Of a DNA stretch of 64,000 bases, positions 57,540 to 64,000 are shown in pieces. The notes under the pieces were generated by a model that did not search any database, was not told the origin of the DNA, and was given only the letters and a program-made list of their open reading frames with translations. The DNA comes from Streptomyces sp. NRRL S-337 (GTDB lineage: Bacteria; Actinomycetota; Actinomycetes; Streptomycetales; Streptomycetaceae), in NCBI RefSeq assembly GCF_000720175.1, contig NZ_JOIX01000003.1, positions 196,014-260,013 on the forward strand, in the 5' to 3' direction. The first letter of the stretch is position 1. Each line of letters begins with the position of its first letter. The translations under genes were made by a program, and so were the position numbers.

Positions 57540-58427
57540 TTACGGCGTGGTCAGCCCGAGCAGGCGGGCGGCGTTCTCCTTGAGGATCTTCGGCCGCACC
57601 TCGTCCTTGACCGGCAGCTTCGCGAAGTCGGCGAGCCAGCGATCGGGCGTCAGGACGGGGAAGTCGGAGCCGAAGAGGACCTTGTCCTTGAGCAGTGTGT
57701 TCGCGTACTGCACGAGCTGGGGCGGGAAGTACTTCGGCGACCAGCCGGACAGGTCGATGTGCACGCCCGGCTTGTGGGTGGCGACGGCGAGGGCCTCGTC
57801 CTGCCAGGGGAAGGACGGGTGCGCCAGAATGATCTTCAGGTGCGGGAAGTCGGCGGCGACGTCGTCGACGTGCAGTGGGTTGGAGTACTTGAGGCGGATC
57901 CCGCCTCCGCCGGGAACGCCGGCGCCGATGCCGGTCTGGCCCGTGTGGAAGAGCGCGATCGTGCCCGTCTCCTCGATGACCTCGTACAACTCGTAGGCGG
58001 TGGCACGGTCGTTGGGGAAGAAGCCCTGGATGCTGGGGTGGAACTTGAAGCCCTTCACCCCGTACTCCTCGACCAGGCGGCGGGCCTGCCGCACGCCCGC
58101 CCGGCCGCGGAAGGGGTCGATGGAGGCGAAGGGGATGAGCACGTCCGCGTTGGCGGCGGCCGCCTCGGCGACCTCTTCGTTGGGGACGGGGGGCGTGCCG
58201 GTCGCGGACTGGGCGTCCACCGTGAAGATCACGGCGGCCATCTTCCGCTCGCGGTAGTACGCGGCCGTCTCCTCCAAGGTCGGTTTCCGCCTGCCCTCGA
58301 CCTTGAAGTAGGCGGCGGAGGCGTCGTGCAGAGCGTCGTCCAGTGAGGAGCGGCCCTGGGAGGAGACCTCGGCGTGGGTGTGGACGTCGATCGCGACGAG
58401 CTCTTCGAGAGGCATCGAGGGGGCCAT
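57540..58427 (-). CDS. Amidohydrolase family protein (ACMSD-like)
   Basis: A 295-aa metal-dependent hydrolase/decarboxylase-type TIM barrel. The HxH start is IDVHTHAEVSS. Further signatures are PFASIDPFRGRAGVRQARRL, VKGFKFHPSIQGFFPND, IALFHTGQTGIG, IILAHPSFPWQDEALAVATH and DKVLFGSDFPVLTPDRWL, the order of the amidohydrolase-2/ACMSD group. It could hydrolyse or decarboxylate an acyl intermediate. Between SDR (1 nt) and synthetase (10 nt), it clearly belongs to the operon. Confidence 0.92.
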   Translation of the reverse strand: MAPSMPLEELVAIDVHTHAEVSSQGRSSLDDALHDASAAYFKVEGRRKPTLEETAAYYRERKMAAVIFTVDAQSATGTPPVPNEEVAEAAAANADVLIPFASIDPFRGRAGVRQARRLVEEYGVKGFKFHPSIQGFFPNDRATAYELYEVIEETGTIALFHTGQTGIGAGVPGGGGIRLKYSNPLHVDDVAADFPHLKIILAHPSFPWQDEALAVATHKPGVHIDLSGWSPKYFPPQLVQYANTLLKDKVLFGSDFPVLTPDRWLADFAKLPVKDEVRPKILKENAARLLGLTTP

Positions 58428-58428
58428 C

Positions 58429-59346
58429 TCACGCCTCCGGGACCGCGGGCGCCGGGATGCCGACCGACTGCAGCTCGGCGCCGACCGAGGTGGGGAAGGC
58501 GTCGGCCAGGGCGTCCGGTGTCCAGCCGCCCTCGGCGTATGCCGCCCTGATCTCCTGCGGATGCGACCAGAGTGCCACCTTGTCGCCGCCGATGCCGATG
58601 GCCTGCCCGGTGATGCCGCGCGCCGCCTCCGAGGCGAGGAACGGGACGAGGGCCGCGCAGTCCTCGGGCGTACCGAAGCCCTCGCCCTTCCGCAGGAAGT
58701 CCGGCAGCCGCTCGCCGTTCTTCATGGCCTCGATGTACGGGGCGAAGGCCGGGATGGTCCCGGTCATGGCGGTGGCGGCCACCGGCACGATCGCGTTGAC
58801 GGTGATGCCGGCCCTGGCCAGCTCCATCGACCAGGTACGGGCCATGGCGGCGATACCGGCCTTGGCGGCGGCGTAGTTCGTCTGCCCGAAGTTGCCCCGC
58901 TGGCCGGCCGGGGAGCCGACCAGGATCAGCGTGCCGCCCTCGCCCTGCTCGCGCATGCGGACGGCGGCGGCCCGGGCGCAGGTGAAGGTGCCCTTGAGGT
59001 GGGTGGTGAGCACCGCGTCGAAGTCCTCGTCGGTCATCTTCCACAGGACCTTGTCGCGCAGGATGCCCGCATTGGTGACCAGGATGTCCAGCCGCCCGAA
59101 CTCGTTCACGGCGCGCGCCACCAGGCGGTCCGCGGCCTCGGCCGTGCCGACCGGCACCACCTCGGCGACTGCCGTGCCGCCCGCCTCGGTGAGGGACGTG
59201 ACGGCCGCTTCCGCCACGTCCTCGTCGATGTCGTTGACGACGACGAAGGCGCCGTGCGCGGCCAGCGCCTGGGCGTAGGCGAGTCCGAGGCCCCGGCCGC
59301 TGCCGGTGACGACGGCGACCTTGCCGGTGAGATCGATGGTGGGCAC
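58429..59346 (-). CDS. SDR family oxidoreductase (acyl-CoA operon)
   Basis: A 305-aa SDR, first gene of the operon. Cofactor motif VAVVTGSGRGLGLAYAQALA, VTNAGILRDKVLWKMTDEDF, LVGSPAGQRGN and YAAAKAGIAAMARTW (catalytic Tyr/Lys). The C-terminal extension (WSHPQEIRAAYAEGGWTPDA) is typical of the (R)-3-hydroxyacyl-CoA dehydrogenase-like branch. GTG 59346 with GAAGGGAT upstream is the start. Divergent from MarR over a palindromic region. Confidence 0.92.
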   Translation of the reverse strand: MPTIDLTGKVAVVTGSGRGLGLAYAQALAAHGAFVVVNDIDEDVAEAAVTSLTEAGGTAVAEVVPVGTAEAADRLVARAVNEFGRLDILVTNAGILRDKVLWKMTDEDFDAVLTTHLKGTFTCARAAAVRMREQGEGGTLILVGSPAGQRGNFGQTNYAAAKAGIAAMARTWSMELARAGITVNAIVPVAATAMTGTIPAFAPYIEAMKNGERLPDFLRKGEGFGTPEDCAALVPFLASEAARGITGQAIGIGGDKVALWSHPQEIRAAYAEGGWTPDALADAFPTSVGAELQSVGIPAPAVPEA

Positions 59347-59411
59347 GTACGGATCCCTTCGTAGGGGCGCCTGCACGGCGCTCGGGGTGCGACGTCGAGA
59401 TCGAAGGTAAG

Positions 59412-59440
59412 AACAATGATTGTTGACGTCAATAGTTGTT
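59412..59440. promoter_or_regulatory. AT-rich palindromic region, candidate MarR operator
   Basis: Contains the perfect 10-bp palindrome TTGACGTCAA (59423-59432), flanked by AACAAT/ATTGTT and AGTTGTT. It is the only AT-rich patch in the divergent region between the acyl-CoA operon and the MarR gene. Confidence 0.6.
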
Positions 59441-59575
59441 GCTGACCGATATGATGCGTCACACTGGGACCAGCACTCACCATCCGCCCCTGCCGGGGCC
59501 CTGACCAGGGAGTCCGTCATCGCCCGCCAGCCGAGCCCCAAGACCCCCGTCCCGATCGACGCGCACGAGCCATGG

Positions 59576-60001
59576 ATGCGCGGACTGCACGCGGACACGG
59601 GCTACCTCCTGTACCGGCTGGGGCTGCGTTCCGGGCAGCTCTTCAACGCCTTCCTCCAGGAGTCGGGCGTGCGCCTGCGGCACTACGCGCTGCTGCGCTT
59701 CCTCGCCACCTCAAAGGGCGCCCTGCAGCGCGAGCTGAGTGCCCGGCTCGGCTATGACCCCAGCGCGATCGTCGGTCTCGTCGACGATCTGGAGAAACTG
59801 GGATTCGTGGAGCGCCGGCCCGCCCCCGACGACCGGCGCAGCCGGATCGTCGTGCTGACGGAGGAGGGCCGCGCCTTCCTCCGCGACACCGACGAATCGG
59901 GTCTGCGCGTGACGAACGAGCTGCTGGATCCGCTCAAGCCGGCCGAGCGGAAGACGCTGCATACGCTGCTGCTGCGGATCGCGGAGGCGGGGCTGGAGTA
60001 A
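59576..60001 (+). CDS. MarR-family transcriptional regulator
   Basis: A winged-helix regulator: LRHYALLRFLATSKGALQRE, LSARLGYDPSAIVGLVDDLE and GFVERRPAPDDRRSRIVVLT. ATG 59576 is the first standard start after the operator, but coding composition extends upstream to about 59500. AGGGAG at 59507-59512 would serve a start at 59519, which is ATC, so the true start is unclear (TTG 59420 is also in frame, but inside the palindromes). It is divergent from the acyl-CoA operon and probably represses it in the absence of an acyl-CoA or aromatic ligand. Confidence 0.85.
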   Translation: MRGLHADTGYLLYRLGLRSGQLFNAFLQESGVRLRHYALLRFLATSKGALQRELSARLGYDPSAIVGLVDDLEKLGFVERRPAPDDRRSRIVVLTEEGRAFLRDTDESGLRVTNELLDPLKPAERKTLHTLLLRIAEAGLE

Positions 60002-60065
60002 CGCGACACGATTGTCGTGCGCGTGACACCTCGCTGTGGCCGGCCCGGTGCGCAGGGTGCCCCGC

Positions 60066-60098
60066 GGCCGGTACCGCACCCCCGCGGCGGTACCGGCC
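60066..60098. terminator. Inverted repeat after the MarR gene
   Basis: GGCCGGTACCG and CGGTACCGGCC, perfect 11-bp arms with an 11-nt spacer, 65 nt after the MarR stop. Probably a terminator; an AraC-gene operator is possible. The rest of 60002-60266 shows no gene. Confidence 0.5.
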
Positions 60099-60266
60099 CG
60101 ACCAGCAGTGGTCGTGCGGGGCAGGCTTCGATCCTGTCCGAGCCAGGTGGCGGCCGTCGTTGCCCCCGGGCGCACAGTTGTTGGCGCGGAACGCACTGTC
60201 GGTCCCCGGCGTCCCTGCACACTGTCGGCTGTCTCGCAGCAGCGTCATCCATACCTGGGAGCAGGG

Positions 60267-61280
60267 ATGCATCCAACCGTCATCGACACCGTCGAGTTCC
60301 CCGTGCAGGAACGACCGGAGGCGTGGGCCGAGACCATGGCGCTGGCGCAGGTGACCCAGCGCGTCAAGTTCCTGGAGACGGCGACCTTCGGGGCGCGGAT
60401 CGCGATGATGCCGCTCGGCGTGGGGCAGGTCTCCGAGCTCTCCTACGCCTCGCTGATCGCGCAGCGGACCCCCAGGCTCGTCCGGCAGTCCGATCCGGAG
60501 ATGTACCACGTCGCCGTCGTCACGGAGGGCGAGATAGGCATCGAGCAGCGCCGGCAGCACTCCCTGCTCAAGCGCGGGGACATGGGCTTCTTCGACAGCT
60601 CCCAACCCTTCGACACCTTCGCCGGTGACACACCGGGCAAGACGCTGCTCTTCCAGTTCCCGAAGAAGCTGCTGCGGCTGCCGCACGAGCAGTTCACCCG
60701 GCTGTGCGGACTCTCCCTGCCGTGGACGGAAGGAGTCGCCCGCCTTTTCGGCCAGTTCGTGGTCGGGCTGGCCGAGGAGTACGCCCACTGCACCCCGCAG
60801 GACGTCACCCGCCTGGGAGACACCGCACTCGACCTGCTGACGACCGTCCTCGCCCACCACTTCGACCGTGTCACCACCCCGCCCGACGGCACCGAGGCAT
60901 CCGGCGAATCCGGCCAGCACGCACTGTTCCTGCGGATCAGCGCCTTCATCGTCGATCACCTCGGCGACCCCGGACTGGACCCGGAGACCATCGCCGCCGC
61001 CCACCAGATCTCCCTGCGCTACCTGCACCGCATCTTCCAGCAGCAGTCCACCACCCCCATGGCCTTCATCCGCCGGCAGCGCCTCGACCGCTGCCGCCGT
61101 GATCTGGCCAACCCCGCGCTGTCCCAGCTGACCATCCACGCCATCGCCACCCGTTGGGGCTACCCCCAGCCGGACCGCTTCTCCCGCGCCTTCCGAACGG
61201 CGACGGGGATGTCGCCCAGCGAGTACCGGGTGGCGATGCGGGGCGCTCCGGGAGCGGGTGAGGCGGCAGATGCCCGATGA
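60267..61280 (+). CDS. AraC-family transcriptional regulator
   Basis: A 337-aa regulator. The N-terminal AraC-binding-like domain includes TVEFPVQERPEAWAETMALA, MYHVAVVTEGEIGIEQRRQH and FFDSSQPFDTFAGD. The C-terminal double helix-turn-helix is FIVDHLGDPGLDPETIAAAH, QISLRYLHRIFQQQSTTPMA and TRWGYPQPDRFSRAFRTATG MSPSEYR, the AraC signature. ATG 60267 follows GGGAGC. It resembles regulators with a TM or AraC_binding_2-type domain. The target is unknown. Confidence 0.92.
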   Translation: MHPTVIDTVEFPVQERPEAWAETMALAQVTQRVKFLETATFGARIAMMPLGVGQVSELSYASLIAQRTPRLVRQSDPEMYHVAVVTEGEIGIEQRRQHSLLKRGDMGFFDSSQPFDTFAGDTPGKTLLFQFPKKLLRLPHEQFTRLCGLSLPWTEGVARLFGQFVVGLAEEYAHCTPQDVTRLGDTALDLLTTVLAHHFDRVTTPPDGTEASGESGQHALFLRISAFIVDHLGDPGLDPETIAAAHQISLRYLHRIFQQQSTTPMAFIRRQRLDRCRRDLANPALSQLTIHAIATRWGYPQPDRFSRAFRTATGMSPSEYRVAMRGAPGAGEAADAR

Positions 61281-61329
61281 GTGCCGCATGAGTGCCGCGT
61301 TCAGAGCGGGCGTCGCCTGAGCACCGCGT

Positions 61330-62595
61330 TCAGAGCTGGGGTCGGGCGGCACCGAACCGGGTGTCCTCGCCCAGCGCGGTCTCCTGAGCGAACGCCGCGT
61401 ACGAACTCGGGTTCACCAGGGCGTCGGAGGTCGGGATGGTGCTGTAGCGGGGCATGGTGACGCCGCCGATCACCGCCTGGCCCTGTGGCACACCGGCGAC
61501 CACCTCGCCCGACCACTCCGGCACGTCGATACCGGCGTCGAACCGGAAGTGGCTCGCCTCGTGGATCAGCGCCGCCGCCCGGCCGTTGGGCCCGTGGAAG
61601 GTCGAGAACTCGTCCCCGATCTCGGTCAGTACGCCGGGCGTGGTCGTTGCCGCGAACCCCAGGTCCGCGGTCCACTTGAACCGGTCCGGAAGCTCGTTGA
61701 GCCGCTCGCGGATCTGCCGGAGCCGGTCGCGGACCGTGTTGACCACGGTCGCGTCGGGGGATCCGGTCATGAAGTGATGCGCGAACGCCGTCAGGGTGGC
61801 GGGATCGAGCGGAGTGGCGGCCGCCGCCGTTTCGGCCGCGTCGATCCAGGCCAGACCGAGCTCGATGGCGGGTCCGGCATCGAGCAGCGGGAAGAGGCCG
61901 TTCCACTGCCCGACGACGTCGGCCGGATCGGTGACGGTGTTGTCGACGACCTCCCCGTTGAAGTCGTAACGGCAGTAGACCGGCGCATTCACCACGACGC
62001 CACCGCTGGAGGTCCGTCGGCCGTCCCTGTTCACCATGGTGGTGACGGTCCGGAAGAGGTACGCCTTGGTGCCGAAGCCCCGCAGGCCGGTGATCTCGCC
62101 GTCCAAGTCGTGGGTGAAGTCGCCGCTGGTGTGCCAGTTCGGGCCGATCGGCTTCGGGTAGCCGGCCGACGCCGCGTTGGCCGGCCAGTCGAAGCGCATG
62201 TAGTCCGGGCCGTGGAAGAAGTAGGCGAAGCCGCTCTTCACCCCGCCGCCGGGGAAGACGGCGTCGAGCGTGGTCCAGTCGGACGGCAGGAACCAGTTGT
62301 CCGCCGTCGAGGCGGGGTCGCCGTCCGGTTGCAGTCCGACCAGCTTGATCCGCTGGTAGTTGCCGCCCTGGAAGACGTACTCGAAGTCACTGAAGGCTTG
62401 TTGGCCGAGCAGCGCGCCGTCCAGGTCGCGGTCGAACGGCGCGGGGAACAACGGCTGCACCGGCGCACCCGCGGTGACCACGTGGTCCGCCGCCCAGTCG
62501 TAACCCACCGACCAGCCGCCGGCGAAGACGATGCTCAGGCTCGGGTTGGCGTCCGGCGTGGGCAGCGCGCCGGCGATGCGAACGGTGGAGGACAT
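61330..62595 (-). CDS. Hemopexin-repeat protein with HExxH metallopeptidase-like domain
   Basis: A 421-aa protein with two parts. The N-terminal half (about 20-210) has hemopexin-like repeats (FSDFEYVFQGGNYQRIKLVG, GFAYFFHGPDYMRFDW, TKAYLFRTVTTMVN). The C-terminal half has a zinc motif ALIHEASHFRF (HEASH at 345-349) and the late NPSSYAAFAQE, as in M35/lysine-specific metallopeptidase-like domains. No signal peptide is visible, which is odd for such a protein. It is divergent from a membrane-anchored protein at 62830, so export may be through a partner. Confidence 0.75.
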   Translation of the reverse strand: MSSTVRIAGALPTPDANPSLSIVFAGGWSVGYDWAADHVVTAGAPVQPLFPAPFDRDLDGALLGQQAFSDFEYVFQGGNYQRIKLVGLQPDGDPASTADNWFLPSDWTTLDAVFPGGGVKSGFAYFFHGPDYMRFDWPANAASAGYPKPIGPNWHTSGDFTHDLDGEITGLRGFGTKAYLFRTVTTMVNRDGRRTSSGGVVVNAPVYCRYDFNGEVVDNTVTDPADVVGQWNGLFPLLDAGPAIELGLAWIDAAETAAAATPLDPATLTAFAHHFMTGSPDATVVNTVRDRLRQIRERLNELPDRFKWTADLGFAATTTPGVLTEIGDEFSTFHGPNGRAAALIHEASHFRFDAGIDVPEWSGEVVAGVPQGQAVIGGVTMPRYSTIPTSDALVNPSSYAAFAQETALGEDTRFGAARPQL

Positions 62596-62829
62596 AGCGA
62601 TCCGCCTGGGGGAGGGGGCAGGGTGGGGGCCGGGACGTCGTCCGGGACATGGGCGGCACGGCGGCTCCCTTCCACGCTAGCCCCCCGGCTACCGGCCCGC
62701 ACCCGGGCGCCGGCTGCGGTCGCCGACAACTCGACGGGGTGTCACCGTGGTTGAGAGGTCGGAGTCGGGCTCGGACGTCGTCGGGCGTCCGCCGGCACCA
62801 GAAATTCACGGGCACCAAGGGGGCCGACC

Positions 62830-63663
62830 ATGCCACCTCGTAAGAAGGTCAAGCCGCAGAAGAAGCAGTCGCTCAAACAGAAGGTGGCCACCGTCGCCGG
62901 TGAGGCGCGGGACCGCGCGGCCGCGGTGGCCGCCGCCGCCGTCGCGGTGGGCAAGATCCAGCCCCAGACGGCACCGGTGGCCGGCCCGGTGGCCGTGGTC
63001 GCGGGCACGCTCTTCGTGCTCTTCACGGTCGTCCAGAAGCTGGCCGGAGACCCGCCGCGCGACGACTTCGACCAGGTGTGGGTGAGCGAGGCGGCGGTCG
63101 ACGAGTCGGCCCTGCCCGACGAGGAGCCGCAGCGCACCGTCGTGCGGTTCGCCGCCCGGCAGACGGTCCTGGCGGACAACCTGACCGCACTGGTGACCTC
63201 GCTGGAGCGTTACGACGGCGCGGTGGACGCCGGCGACGACGCTGCGGCGGACACCCAGGCCGATGCCGTGCAGCAGAACGCCGACGCGGCGGCCGCCGCC
63301 CAGCAGACCCTCCAGGACCTGGCCTCCGGCCTCAACGACGCCTGGAGGGACTACACCGGCCAGCACACCCCGGACTTCGGTTCGGTGACGCTCGATGACT
63401 TCAAGCAGTGGTTCCTGGACAACTGGGGCGACCCGCCCGACAACCCCGCGCAGTCCCCCTCGTCGTCGCTCCAGAGCCTGATCGCGGCCGTCACCCGTGC
63501 GGCTGACGACGTGTTGTCCCCATTCGACGTCGGGATGCCGCACCCCATCCTGGAGGCCGACGCGGTCCCGGGCGAGACCTCGACGCTGATCGGGGACGCG
63601 TTTCCGGCCGCCCTCGCCGATGCGGCGACGGAGCTGTCCGGCCTGGTCGGCGAGGAGGAGTGA
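62830..63663 (+). CDS. Membrane-anchored protein of unknown function
   Basis: A 277-aa protein. A Lys-rich start (MPPRKKVKPQKKQSLKQKVA), an Ala-rich helix and one membrane segment (VAGPVAVVAGTLFVLFTVVQ) precede an acidic, helical, outward region (RTVVRFAARQTVLADNLTAL, AADTQADAVQQNADAAAAAQ) with a later aromatic-rich segment (LDDFKQWFLDNWGDPP). No catalytic motif is seen. It is divergent from the hemopexin/peptidase gene. Confidence 0.75.
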   Translation: MPPRKKVKPQKKQSLKQKVATVAGEARDRAAAVAAAAVAVGKIQPQTAPVAGPVAVVAGTLFVLFTVVQKLAGDPPRDDFDQVWVSEAAVDESALPDEEPQRTVVRFAARQTVLADNLTALVTSLERYDGAVDAGDDAAADTQADAVQQNADAAAAAQQTLQDLASGLNDAWRDYTGQHTPDFGSVTLDDFKQWFLDNWGDPPDNPAQSPSSSLQSLIAAVTRAADDVLSPFDVGMPHPILEADAVPGETSTLIGDAFPAALADAATELSGLVGEEE

Positions 63664-63803
63664 TATCGGCTCGGCGGCTGTCGCCCACCCCGGTGGCGCC
63701 GGTACGCCACCGGAGTGAGCATGGAAGAGAGGTGAAGGTGCCTGTGCACCTCACCCCTCGCAGGTCTCCGCACACCTACATGAGCTCGGGTGAGGCGTTC
63801 CCC

Positions 63804-64000
63804 ATGTCGTTCCCTTCCCGCCGTCCTGTCTCCCTGTGGCTCGGGGCGGAGCTGCGAAACCATCCTGATGACGGCCGGCCCGACGGCCACGGCGACGACC
63901 ACGGCGGCGAGCGCGGCGACCGTGCCGGCGGCGGCGGAGGAGGGTTCGGGGGCGGGGGCGGCGGCTTCGGGGGAGGCGGTTTCGGCGGGGGCTTCGGGGG
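63804..64000 (+). CDS. Gly-rich reading frame, partial at the window end
   Basis: From ATG 63804 (GTGAGG upstream) the frame is open to the window edge: SFPSRRPVSLWLGAELRNHP, then an Asp/His/Gly/Arg segment and Gly-Phe repeats (GGGGFGGGG type). The opposite strand also has a Pro/Ala-rich open frame, so the assignment is uncertain. 63664-63803 holds no gene. Confidence 0.4.
   Translation, partial: MSFPSRRPVSLWLGAELRNHPDDGRPDGHGDDHGGERGDRAGGGGGGFGGGGGGFGGGGFGGGFG

Noticed and set aside
55013..57583. 856-codon plus-strand frame
   Set aside because: Antisense to the MaoC and acyl-CoA synthetase genes; no recognisable domain.
63351..63902. Minus-strand frame at the right end with a hydrophobic stretch
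   Set aside because: Mostly antisense to the 62830-63663 gene; the hydrophobic part comes from Gly/Ala/Val-rich composition of the antisense of a Gly-rich frame.

Overview
The window reads as an actinobacterial chromosome, most probably Streptomyces. Coding sequence is very GC-rich with G or C at most third codon positions, GTG and TTG starts are common, and the gene set is typical of soil streptomycetes: a SigJ-type sigma factor, an XRE/MmyB regulator paired with an SDR (twice), TipAS-MerR, DUF1918, SRAP, secreted DUF3761 and HNH proteins, a macrolide glycosyltransferase and an IdeR/DmdR-like iron box. I see no rRNA, tRNA, CRISPR array, IS element or prophage. It looks like accessory or arm-type chromosome: many regulators, short operons, several decayed genes and many short tandem repeats.

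Left part (1-8.1 kb): a sugar oxidation locus. A ChvE-MmsA-MmsB type sugar ABC importer and a U32-like protein form one operon. A zinc dehydrogenase and an enolase-superfamily acid-sugar dehydratase form a second. An IclR regulator and an SMP-30 lactonase form a third, divergent one. Import, oxidation, lactone opening and dehydration fit an oxidative, non-phosphorylative sugar route, and three copies of a TCGTTCGA-type motif lie at the divergent starts. Next come a secreted HNH nuclease group with one frameshifted gene (8.4-9.7 kb), a CoA-transferase/acyl-CoA dehydrogenase pair (9.9-12.4 kb), XRE/SDR, a DUF2268 peptidase, an AlkZ-like winged-helix protein, LysR/tautomerase, and a TetR-amidase-DUF4089 operon divergent from an MBL hydrolase (19.2-22.7 kb). 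The last two transcription units share a GCAA-N5-TTGC motif.

Middle (22.7-43 kb): an MFS exporter, a second XRE/SDR set, an iron-box membrane protein, a DUF318 permease, SRAP, a TipAS-MerR regulator divergent from a glycosyltransferase with a leaderless-type start, and RidA. At 35.4-39.2 kb a 53-residue Arg/His-rich peptide is followed by a strong hairpin, an ABC exporter, an atypical Ser/Thr kinase and a small membrane protein. This compact cassette is the best candidate for an undescribed system. An ECF sigma/anti-sigma pair, DUF1918, and a SpoIIE-type phosphatase with its catalytic core deleted follow.

Right part (43-64 kb): a rearranged NTF2-like/ArsR locus with a truncated oxidoreductase remnant, paired TCAAGTTTGA sites and a 17-bp tandem repeat; a 2OG-Fe(II) oxygenase beside a frameshifted TIGR02996/LRR gene; a sigJ-flavoprotein operon; secreted proteins; a four-gene acyl-CoA operon (MaoC, acyl-CoA synthetase, amidohydrolase, SDR) flanked by PaaX, MarR and AraC regulators; and a hemopexin/metallopeptidase gene divergent from a membrane-anchored protein. 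The window cuts an ABC permease at its left end and a Gly-rich reading frame at its right end.

All function calls come from reading motifs and gene context; no database search was run.
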